A stretch of 13,663 nucleotides of DNA from Nitrososphaerota archaeon (GTDB lineage: Archaea > Thermoproteota > Nitrososphaeria > Nitrososphaerales > UBA57), in the NCBI GenBank assembly GCA_022572285.1, contig JACZWF010000018.1, forward strand, positions 1 to 13,663. Direction: 5' to 3'. Under the pieces are notes generated by a model that saw only the letters and a list, made by a program, of their open reading frames with translations, was not told where the DNA came from and searched no databases. Shown in pieces: positions 6,591 through 13,062 of this stretch (position 1 is the stretch's first letter; every line of letters begins with the position of its first letter). Made by a program: the position numbers and the translations under genes.

Positions 6591-8414
6591 ATGCGACACC
6601 TGCTTCTAGTCGCCCTCTTAATCACTATACTTGGAATAGTCTCTATCGCTACGATTCCATACGGAGCAGAATCTCAGGATTCATCTCTGAATTGGATTCA
6701 TCCTGCTATGGATCTTCAGAATACAAACTTCAGTCCGCAGACCGTCATAACCAAAGACAACATTAACGCTCTTGAATTAAGATGGATCTACCAAGTTCCT
6801 GAAGATCCGTTCAAGATTCCTTTCGTTGCTCCGTCACTTGGATTGCAGATAGCTCCCCTACTTGTCAGCGGAATAGTGTATATCATGCCATTCTATAATC
6901 GAGTCATCGCCCTAAACGCAGAAAGTGGATCGGAGGTGTGGAGATATCAGGTGAACGTAACCGAGTTTCTTGACGAAGACTGGTGGTGGCCGGTACTTAG
7001 TGAAAAGAGCCTGAATTACCATGAAGGTGTCATCTATATGATGGGGTCTGATTGTAGGATTATTGGTCTAGATGCTGTTAACGGCGCAGAGCTCTTCGTC
7101 ATACGTGACGTTTGTAAAGACGTGCCAGGAAACACCGGATTCTACTTTGGAGAACATGCTCCTCTCATCTTCGACGACCTAATAATTGCCCGAGCTTCAA
7201 CACAGGATGGAGGAGGAAGAGGTTTCGTTGTGGCATATGATTTGAATTCTCATGAGGAGGTCTGGAGATGGTTTTCGGCGCCTCCAGCAGGAGGAGACCC
7301 AGAATGGGACTTTGCAGATGCAAGTAAAGGCAACATAGATCCTTTCAGGGGAGATTGGGGTAACACCGATCTAATTGGAGGTGCAGCGGTCTGGAGTCTT
7401 ATTGCAGTCGACGAGGATACAAGAATAATATACTTTGCCACTGGAAGTGTCCCCGGGGTTTTTGATGCAGCACTTCGGCCTGGCCCCAATCTCTATGCCA
7501 GTTCGATTGTTGCCCTAAATGCCGATACTGGTGATATGGTTTGGTATTATGCAATCGCACCGCATGACATTAATGATCATGAGACCGGATGGAGCGTTAT
7601 TCTAGCGGACGCAAATATAGGAAACGAAAGAAGGAAGGTCGTAATCGCAGGCTCGAAAACAGACTATCTATATGTCCTAGACGCGGCCAACGGAGAACCT
7701 GTCTACGATCCGATAAAGCTTGGACAGCCATCCTTCAACGTGCCTAATGATAACGCGGGGAATAATGCTGATTTAACCATATCTCAGAGGACTCTCGTAG
7801 GGAAGATTTTCTGTCCTGGCGGAAACGGCGGAATGGAACATCCACCTGCATTTGCAGATAATACGATCTATATCGCAACTCAAAGGGTATGTTGGACACT
7901 AGTTGAGGGTCCAGTCAACTACAAGGGTAGGGACATGGATGGATTCATCTACGGCGCCTCAACCGGGGAGAGGCAAAACTCAACGCTTTATGCTATCGAT
8001 GTGAGTGACGGAAGTATCAAATGGACGTTCGAGATGCCAAATCGATATCAGAGCGCAGGCATAATGGTAAGCGGAGGAGTCGTCTATGCTGTTGACAGGG
8101 CAAGTGTGTGGTATGCTCTTGATCAGGAGACAGGCACTATGCTGAGGCGATCTCAATTTGGTGGTCTTGGTGCAGGAACCGTAACAATAGGCGCGACTGC
8201 GAGAGGTGAGATGATGTTGTTCCTTCCAGCTGGTGGAGGTCAGGTAGCAGCGAATACTCCAGGAATAGTTGTAGCATTCGGACTTCCGGAGGGAGCTTCA
8301 GGCAACAGTGGTCCAAATATCATAGGTTCCCCGATCGAGCTCATCTCGATCGCCGTAGCAGCCATTGCGGCGATAGTCGCGGTAGTTGTCGTACTTCGAT
8401 CTAGAAGACGATAA
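6591..8414 (+). CDS. PQQ-type quinoprotein dehydrogenase, secreted and membrane-anchored
   Basis: 607-residue beta-propeller quinoprotein of the methanol/alcohol dehydrogenase type, which would oxidise an alcohol or related substrate outside the membrane. Residues 1-25 form a signal peptide. About 582-602 is a C-terminal hydrophobic helix followed by RSRRR, so the enzyme is tethered facing outwards. Seven propeller repeats of the form A-L-N/D-A-x-x-G-x-x-x-W are visible, for example near 106-118, 213-226 and 306-318. Hand alignment with MxaF/ExaA puts the catalytic aspartate at Asp329 in PHDINDHE (324-331). The metal ligands appear as Asp206 (Glu in MxaF), Ser286 (Asn in MxaF) and an acidic Glu331 two residues after Asp329, where lanthanide enzymes have Asp. 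The adjacent-cysteine pair of MxaF is absent. The substrate and the metal are unproven. PQQ biosynthesis genes and an electron-accepting cytochrome are not in the window. Confidence 0.88.
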   Translation: MRHLLLVALLITILGIVSIATIPYGAESQDSSLNWIHPAMDLQNTNFSPQTVITKDNINALELRWIYQVPEDPFKIPFVAPSLGLQIAPLLVSGIVYIMPFYNRVIALNAESGSEVWRYQVNVTEFLDEDWWWPVLSEKSLNYHEGVIYMMGSDCRIIGLDAVNGAELFVIRDVCKDVPGNTGFYFGEHAPLIFDDLIIARASTQDGGGRGFVVAYDLNSHEEVWRWFSAPPAGGDPEWDFADASKGNIDPFRGDWGNTDLIGGAAVWSLIAVDEDTRIIYFATGSVPGVFDAALRPGPNLYASSIVALNADTGDMVWYYAIAPHDINDHETGWSVILADANIGNERRKVVIAGSKTDYLYVLDAANGEPVYDPIKLGQPSFNVPNDNAGNNADLTISQRTLVGKIFCPGGNGGMEHPPAFADNTIYIATQRVCWTLVEGPVNYKGRDMDGFIYGASTGERQNSTLYAIDVSDGSIKWTFEMPNRYQSAGIMVSGGVVYAVDRASVWYALDQETGTMLRRSQFGGLGAGTVTIGATARGEMMLFLPAGGGQVAANTPGIVVAFGLPEGASGNSGPNIIGSPIELISIAVAAIAAIVAVVVVLRSRRR

Positions 8415-8459
8415 TTAAGATCGGACGGGAAGCCTTTAACCTATCCTGAACGTTAGAAA

Positions 8460-8490
8460 ATATTGCGCGATGTGCTTGATCGAGCAATAT
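8460..8490. promoter_or_regulatory. Long dyad upstream of the MFS exporter, candidate operator or hairpin
   Basis: Outer arms ATATTGC (8460-8466) and GCAATAT (8484-8490) pair perfectly. After one mismatch, inner arms CGAT (8468-8471) and ATCG (8479-8482) pair too, giving 11 of 12 pairs around a 7-base centre. It overlaps an A/T-rich TATA-like stretch (about 8456-8464) and ends 16 bases before the MFS start. A drug-responsive repressor site is the likely reading; a terminator hairpin for the dehydrogenase gene is less likely because no T-run follows. The remainder of 8415-8506 shows nothing else. Confidence 0.5.
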
Positions 8491-8506
8491 CAGGTAGGGT
8501 AATTGT

Positions 8507-10012
8507 TTGGGCCTCCTTGAAGTTCCAAAGAGACCAGCACTGGATTACAAGTGGCTCACTCTAATTGTAATCAATCTTGGAGTTTTCATGGCTCCACTTG
8601 ACACTGGAATAGTCGCCCTTGTCCTACCTAATATTTCACGAGACTTCTCAGCGGGCATTGACATCTCCATTTGGATTCCCGTAATCTATCTCATAGTCCT
8701 TACCGCATTCATGACAAGTTTTGGAAGATTGTCGGACATCAGAGGAAGAAAGCGGTACTTCAACATCGGACTTGCAGTATTCGTTTTGGGCTCATTCCTC
8801 AGCGGGATTTCAGCCTCTTTGCCAGAGCTGCTGTTGTTCAGGATAATACAGGGGGTGGGCGCAACGCTGGTCCTTGTGAATAGCCGCGCACTGATTGTTG
8901 ATGCTTTCCCCCCGGGACAAAGAGGGTTCGCGATGGGTATCCATGTCACCGTCATATACCTTGCAATCGCGACTGGACCTGCACTCGGGGCCGTAATCAC
9001 CCAGCTCGTAGGTTGGCGCACCGTCTTCTTCATCAACGTTCCAATTGGATTGGCCATCCTCCCTATTTCCTTCTTCAAAATACGAGAGAGCAAGAAGGCA
9101 GTAAAACAGTCAATGGATTGGCTAGGTTCCTTGATCTTTGCCGCCGCCCTGGGGGCCCTCCTTGTTGCGGTTACATTTGGTCCCAAGGAGAACTGGACTA
9201 CCGTGGATACGTATGTGGAGTCCATCTATCTGCCAATAATCAATACCTTCATCTGGACTAGGACATTCATTTCCATACCTCTCATCCCTCTGCTTTTCGC
9301 CTCTTTTGGCCTACTCGCCCTCTTCTTTCTTGTAGAGTGGAGAGTCAAGCAGCCTATTCTCGATCTTAGAATGCTGAAATCCAATCGACTGTTTCTCTCG
9401 ACCAATCTATCGGCGCTCCTGATGTATACTGCGCACTTTAACGCGTTTATTATGCTCTCTTTCTATCTCCAGCTTATTCGCCTAATGGACCCTATCCAGG
9501 CTGCCTTTGTTCTGGTCGTGTTCCCCCTTACAGTCGTCATAGTATCACCCCTAGGTGGGAGATTATCTGATAGGATTGGGTCTCGAGATCTCAGCGTTTT
9601 GGGTCTTGTTCTCCTCACGATATCTCTTCTCCTAATGAGCACACTATCCTTGAACTCATCTTTCCTCTTTATCGAAACATCTCTAATTCTTCTCGGACTT
9701 GGAGTCGCGCTTTTTGCTTCTCCAAACACCAATTCCAACCTCTCATCTGTAACCGCAGACAGAAGGAGTATGGCCAATGGCATGTTGGGAACTATGAGGC
9801 ATCTAGGCCAAGGGCTGAGTCTGGCTATTGGTGCGGCCATCGTAGGTGTCTTCCTATCAGAGAATATCTACGATGTAGGAGGAACGATCTCCGCGTTCGA
9901 GTACGTTCAAGGGCTTAACAGAGCTTTTCTCATAGGTGCTGTCATCTCATTTGTTGGGATTTTTCCAGCATTCATTAGGGGATCTAAGAAAAGTCTAGAC
10001 ATAGTCGAGTGA
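8507..10012 (+). CDS. MFS drug exporter, DHA2 (14-helix) family
   Basis: 501-residue proton-coupled exporter of the EmrB/QacA (DHA2) family in the cytoplasmic membrane. The length and the number of hydrophobic segments fit 14 helices. Motifs in order: LDTGIVALVLPNIS (about 31-44, the D1 motif of DHA2), motif A GRLSDIRGRKRYF after helix 2, an arginine in the FRIIQGVGA helix, motif C GPALGAVITQ-x-x-GWR, and a second motif-A copy GGRLSDRIGSRDL in the C-terminal half. TTG at 8507 is the only workable start: TAG lies four codons upstream in frame, and no ATG or GTG occurs before the first helix. A purine-rich AGGTAGGG at about 8492-8499 may serve as ribosome site. The substrate cannot be predicted. 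The upstream dyad suggests repressor control. The gene is 38 bases from the chaperonin gene and may be co-transcribed with it. Confidence 0.9.
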   Translation: MGLLEVPKRPALDYKWLTLIVINLGVFMAPLDTGIVALVLPNISRDFSAGIDISIWIPVIYLIVLTAFMTSFGRLSDIRGRKRYFNIGLAVFVLGSFLSGISASLPELLLFRIIQGVGATLVLVNSRALIVDAFPPGQRGFAMGIHVTVIYLAIATGPALGAVITQLVGWRTVFFINVPIGLAILPISFFKIRESKKAVKQSMDWLGSLIFAAALGALLVAVTFGPKENWTTVDTYVESIYLPIINTFIWTRTFISIPLIPLLFASFGLLALFFLVEWRVKQPILDLRMLKSNRLFLSTNLSALLMYTAHFNAFIMLSFYLQLIRLMDPIQAAFVLVVFPLTVVIVSPLGGRLSDRIGSRDLSVLGLVLLTISLLLMSTLSLNSSFLFIETSLILLGLGVALFASPNTNSNLSSVTADRRSMANGMLGTMRHLGQGLSLAIGAAIVGVFLSENIYDVGGTISAFEYVQGLNRAFLIGAVISFVGIFPAFIRGSKKSLDIVE

Positions 10013-10050
10013 TAACTAGTTAAACGTCTCATGGCAGGTCGGCCCTGTAA

Positions 10051-11643
10051 GTGACCCTTAACCGCACCATGAAGTCCAAGTTAACTAAAGCACAAGAAAA
10101 CAATCTCGTCGCGGCTAAAGTCATTCGAGAAATGCTAAGTCGATCCTTTGGACCAAGAGGCTTGACTAAGCTAACTGTCAACAATTATGGGGATTTTTTT
10201 TTGGTTCAAGCTGGTGTTGACATCCTCGAGAAGATTGATTACAAGCATCCGGTAGCGAAGATGATGCTTGACCTTGCCAAATCTCTCGAGTCAAACTTTG
10301 GGGATGGTTCGATCACGGCTGTTCTACTGGCGACAGGCCTAGTGGAAAAGGCTGGTGAGCTTATGCGGATGGGAGTCCACCCTAACGTAATTGCCGATGG
10401 ATATGAAGAATCCCTCAAGAAGTCTCTCTCTATACTAAGCGACCTTTCCTTTAGTCTAGATCCAAACGACGCAAAAGGCATTAGGAGGATTGCATATACC
10501 TCTCTGCTCCCAAAGGTGCCTCAGGATAACTCAGACCTATTGTCAGGGCTAGTAGTACAGGCCCTAAAGATTCTCGAGGTTGATGAAACGAGCGCCCCCA
10601 GCCAAGACGTAACTGATCATTTCAATGTGATAGCGAGAGAAGGTGATTTCGAGGAGAGTTCACTAGTTGACGGAGTAGCCTTTGACGCCACAGTACTGGA
10701 CCCTTCGATGCCAAAGAAGGTTATCGGTGCGAGAATTGCGATAGTGCACTCACTCTTTGGGATAAGGGAGATGAAAATGAAAACCGAGATAAGGATCTCA
10801 GAGGCAGCATCTCTTCCTCTCTTTAGGAGAAAGGAGAGATCCATCATCCACAAGATGATTTCGGATGTAGTTTCCAGTGGAGCGAACGTCCTCTTCACTC
10901 ATAAGGGAGTGGATGACCTGGCTTTCGCTCCCCTCTCTGCTTCTAGAATCTTCACTGTAAGACGTGTTGGGATGCGTGATCTCAGAAGGATAGAGCGATC
11001 TACTGGCGCTAAGATGATTCTCTCCACGGACGAAGGCTTCGAGGGTAAGATTGGATATTCAGTCAGAGTCGAGGAGATGGAGATCGGTGATCGAAAATGG
11101 ATAATTGTCCAAGGCGGAAAAAACCACGGGGCTGTAACCATACTAGCACGTGGTTATCTTCAGAGATCTGCAGACCATATTCAGGATACGCTGAGGAGAG
11201 TAGTTAGAATGGTAGGTGCCGCCTTGAGAAATCCTGACGTGGTCGCTGGAGGAGGAGCATGTGAGATGAGTCTTTCCGCAGAGCTGCACACATGGTCAAC
11301 TTCTCAAACCTCTAGAAAGCAGCTAGCTGTCGAAATGTATTCTAAGGTTCTCGAGTTAATTCCGACGACTTTAGCAATTAATTCGGGAATGAATCAATTG
11401 GATGTCATCCCTAAGCTTAGGAATCATCATGCAGAAGGACGGAGTGGATATGGTATCGATAGTTTGAAGGGTGAATTGGCCGATATTGCAGCACGGGGTT
11501 ACATTGAATCCGCTCACATGAAGAGTCAGATTCTGAATAGTGCGACCGAAGCCGCTCTCTCAATAATACGAATAGGTGATGTTTACCAAATGTCGCACCA
11601 ACATAGTGATATGGCGCAAAAAGAGGGGCCGGACTATCCCTAA
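10051..11643 (+). CDS. Divergent group II chaperonin (thermosome/TCP-1-like) subunit
   Basis: 530 residues, close to the usual 540-550 of thermosome subunits, aligning along the whole length: equatorial SFGPRGLTKL (32-41), then GDGSIT (84-89) for GDGTTT, apical MPKKVIGARIAIV (220-232) and SSGANVLFTHKGVDDLA (275-291), GGGA (400-403), and the closing GYGID / SATEAALSIIRIGD segments. ATP-site residues are mixed. Asp85 (GroEL Asp87) and Asp379 (GroEL Asp398) are kept, but the NDG motif is QAG (53-55), so the GroEL Asp52 equivalent is Ala54. There are also about four extra residues between Asp379 and GGG. Slow or absent hydrolysis is inferred, perhaps as a regulatory partner of the normal thermosome. 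GTG at 10051 or ATG at 10069 can be the start; the latter gives the more usual N-terminus. A run of nine T at 10194-10202 lies in frame. The stop overlaps the convergent neighbour by three bases. Confidence 0.88.
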   Translation: MTLNRTMKSKLTKAQENNLVAAKVIREMLSRSFGPRGLTKLTVNNYGDFFLVQAGVDILEKIDYKHPVAKMMLDLAKSLESNFGDGSITAVLLATGLVEKAGELMRMGVHPNVIADGYEESLKKSLSILSDLSFSLDPNDAKGIRRIAYTSLLPKVPQDNSDLLSGLVVQALKILEVDETSAPSQDVTDHFNVIAREGDFEESSLVDGVAFDATVLDPSMPKKVIGARIAIVHSLFGIREMKMKTEIRISEAASLPLFRRKERSIIHKMISDVVSSGANVLFTHKGVDDLAFAPLSASRIFTVRRVGMRDLRRIERSTGAKMILSTDEGFEGKIGYSVRVEEMEIGDRKWIIVQGGKNHGAVTILARGYLQRSADHIQDTLRRVVRMVGAALRNPDVVAGGGACEMSLSAELHTWSTSQTSRKQLAVEMYSKVLELIPTTLAINSGMNQLDVIPKLRNHHAEGRSGYGIDSLKGELADIAARGYIESAHMKSQILNSATEAALSIIRIGDVYQMSHQHSDMAQKEGPDYP

Positions 11644-12155
11644 GACACTCGGGGTGCTGGAGACCTAAGCGTCCACAAGATATTCAGTACTCCCATGCTC
11701 TGTCCGACCAAGACCAGGGCGATAAATGCCCCCGTTGGGAGAACAAGTGGTTCAATCAGAAATCCCACAGCCGCTACGGATAATCCTTGCCTCAGAGCCT
11801 GACCTCCTATCCAGCCCGCTGCGGACATGGTGAATGCATAGCCGTATACCGAGAGCTCGACGATAACAAGATGAGATATTGCCAGGAATTTGATTGTCTG
11901 GTCTTTTCCCATCAAACGACTTGAGAGGAAGTAAACTAATGACCACCCGAGCATTCCCAATACTCCAACTGCCAGGAAGGATAGATAGGCGATTACCATC
12001 CATGTACCAGGAAAGGCCCCTACAATTAATGGAAGTCCAAAGGTTGGAACCAATAACGGGGTAGCGAAAATTGCGGCAGCTAACGTATTCGAAAGAGCTA
12101 GATAGATGAAATACCTTGCCACTCGCTCCGTGTCGAGTTTCTCAGCCAACTCCAA
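11640..12155 (-). CDS. Small four-helix membrane protein, first of two paralogues
   Basis: 171-residue integral membrane protein of no family I recognise. Hydrophobic segments lie at about 13-40, 52-77, 88-118 and 129-163. A conserved phrase shared with the neighbouring gene is FPGTWMVIAYLSFL (about 49-62) followed by VGVLGMLGW, with a further shared region ISHL/LGHL and FxxxxGWIGG. The few charged residues sit in short loops. TTG at 12155 directly follows an in-frame TAA; TTG at 12149 and GTG at 12122 are alternatives. A TATA-like CTAAAATAAA on the minus strand at about 12171-12180 lies upstream. It converges on the chaperonin gene with a three- to four-base overlap. A subunit or assembly factor of a membrane respiratory complex is possible, but there is no direct evidence. 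Confidence 0.72.
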   Translation of the reverse strand: MELAEKLDTERVARYFIYLALSNTLAAAIFATPLLVPTFGLPLIVGAFPGTWMVIAYLSFLAVGVLGMLGWSLVYFLSSRLMGKDQTIKFLAISHLVIVELSVYGYAFTMSAAGWIGGQALRQGLSVAAVGFLIEPLVLPTGAFIALVLVGQSMGVLNILWTLRSPAPRVS

Positions 12156-12170
12156 TTACCCCCGAATTAC

Positions 12171-12180
12171 TTTATTTTAG
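12171..12180 (-). promoter_or_regulatory. TATA-like box of the first small membrane protein
   Basis: Minus-strand CTAAAATAAA, centred 20-26 bases before the candidate TTG starts at 12155 and 12149. It fits an archaeal promoter with a very short or absent leader. Weak evidence on its own. Confidence 0.35.
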
Positions 12181-12200
12181 GATTTGTCATAATCGGCTTC

Positions 12201-12213
12201 GCCCCAACGGGGC
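12201..12213 (-). terminator. Short GC hairpin after the second membrane-protein gene
   Basis: GCCCC-AAC-GGGGC, a perfect five-pair stem with a three-base loop, 13 bases beyond the stop codon of the truncated paralogue. No T-run follows directly, so termination is only a possibility. The rest of this 70-base gap holds the promoter of the next gene. Confidence 0.3.
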
Positions 12214-12225
12214 AGCGGAGAGGTC

Positions 12226-12663
12226 CTACCCCTTCCGTGAAATCAAAATGATATTGAGGAATCCTATTAGTGTCCCTAGGCCACCAATCACCATCCCAAT
12301 AGCACTTGGTATGACAGTCCACGCGATTAGCGTAGACACCACTGCAATCCCAGTGTTCAAACAACCTTCGATTAAGACATAACATCCAGTTGGCGGCAGA
12401 GTTGCCCTCCCGCCGATGAAGCCGGCAAGGAACAGGAATATTGTAGCGACATACACACCGGCAATGGTGAGTCCGAGGTGCCCTAGTGAGAAGAGCTTGT
12501 TGGCGCTTCGCCTTCCCCAGAGTTTCGAATGGAGGTAGTAAATGAATCCCCAACCAGCCATCCCTAGGACGCCAACAATAAGAAAGACGATCCAAGCGAT
12601 TAGCATCCATGTACCTGGGAAGGAACCGATGGCGTTAATGCAGGCTGAGTAGTCCGCAGTCAC
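12226..12663 (-). pseudogene. Small membrane protein, second paralogue, 5'-truncated
   Basis: 145 codons remain, matching the neighbouring 171-residue protein from GSFPGTWMLIAWIVFL onward: the same FPGTWM phrase, then VGVLGMAGWGFIYYL, a GHLGLT helix and a long C-terminal hydrophobic stretch ending in SRKG. The first helix, about 34 residues in the paralogue, is missing. The only start in frame, GTG at 12663, has no ribosome site, and the frame upstream runs nine codons into the end of a phage-like gene before a stop. I read it as a real archaeal gene cut at its 5' end by the junction near 12,660, either by insertion of foreign DNA or by misassembly. The 11 residues before GSFPGTW do not match the paralogue, so the exact break point is uncertain. 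Confidence 0.65.
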
Positions 12664-12675
12664 CGGCCCGCTCAG
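12645..12675. other. Composition and gene-style junction
   Basis: To the left, archaeal genes at about 42-53% GC (hand counts of single 60-base lines). To the right, phage-like genes at about 57-73%. The change coincides with the loss of the N-terminus of the second membrane-protein gene and with the end of a phage-like gene at 12672. No tRNA, integrase or direct repeat is seen at the boundary. It is an insertion end or an assembly chimera. Confidence 0.6.
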
Positions 12676-13001
12676 GCGGATGTTGGTTCAGCCTCTTCCG
12701 GCTCGGAAGGTACGTCTTCGGGTTCGTCTGAGCGTACCTCAAAGAAGACGTTGGCTATCAGCGTCCCATCACCCTCTAGGCTCTCTATCGCCAGCCCTCT
12801 AGGGAACGGCTGATCTAACCCTGAGAAGCTGCGCTCATCACCAGCGGGCACGACAATCATTGGCCCCGTTTTATCGCCATCCTTGAAGGCTACGAAACGT
12901 GCCTCGTTGCCGGTGTTAGTCAGCGACCAGCCGTTCAGGCGGGTGTCGCCAGTGGATACTGTCTCCCGTTCGTTCAGGTCTTCGGATAGCCAGCTAGCCA
13001 C
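12672..13001 (-). CDS. Small phage-type protein, probably beta-sandwich, unknown role
   Basis: 109-residue protein of no named family. A central region of alternating short strands (about 20-88: GWSLTNTGNEARFVAFKDG, a V-V-P-A-G turn, then GLAIESLEGDG and ANVFFEV) resembles small accessory proteins often found next to structural genes of tailed phages. The last 18 residues are a Glu/Pro-rich acidic tail. Start GTG at 13001 is fixed by AGGAG at 13008-13012, six bases upstream. It is followed on the left by the truncated archaeal gene and preceded by another phage-like gene on the same strand, separated by a hairpin. It is the leftmost gene of the GC-rich segment. Structural or decoration function is inference from general resemblance only. 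Confidence 0.65.
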   Translation of the reverse strand: MASWLSEDLNERETVSTGDTRLNGWSLTNTGNEARFVAFKDGDKTGPMIVVPAGDERSFSGLDQPFPRGLAIESLEGDGTLIANVFFEVRSDEPEDVPSEPEEAEPTSA

Positions 13002-13007
13002 AACATA

Positions 13008-13012
13008 CTCCT
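13008..13012 (-). promoter_or_regulatory. Ribosome binding site of the 109-residue gene
   Basis: Minus-strand AGGAG six bases before GTG 13001. It decides for this GTG over the out-of-frame ATG at 13006. Confidence 0.65.
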
Positions 13013-13020
13013 AGAGAGAG

Positions 13021-13050
13021 GTTGAGCCCCCGGAGGACAAGGGGCTCAAC
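13021..13050 (-). terminator. Strong hairpin between the two phage-like genes
   Basis: GTTGAGCCCC (13021-13030) and GGGGCTCAAC (13041-13050) form a perfect ten-pair stem with a ten-base loop in the 61-base gap. No T-run follows on the minus strand. It could act as a partial terminator or protect the 5' end of the downstream mRNA. Confidence 0.5.
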
Positions 13051-13062
13051 AGGCGTGATAGT

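Noticed and set aside
8686..9225. 179-codon open frame on the minus strand within the MFS gene
   Set aside because: It is antisense to an exporter with clear motifs, and its composition is Arg/Ser/Pro-rich without domain signs.
9463..9840. 125-codon minus-strand frame within the MFS gene
   Set aside because: Antisense shadow with no ribosome site or recognisable domain.
10194..10202. Run of nine T in the chaperonin gene as a possible frameshift
   Set aside because: The reading frame continues through it with chaperonin homology on both sides, so no frameshift is needed.
12167..12610. 147-codon minus-strand frame overlapping the second membrane paralogue
   Set aside because: The overlapping frame has the helices and motifs shared with the neighbour; this one is Arg- and Cys-rich with no membrane pattern.
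12640..12690. tRNA-type attachment site at the junction
   Set aside because: No tRNA fragment, direct repeat or integrase gene can be found near the boundary.
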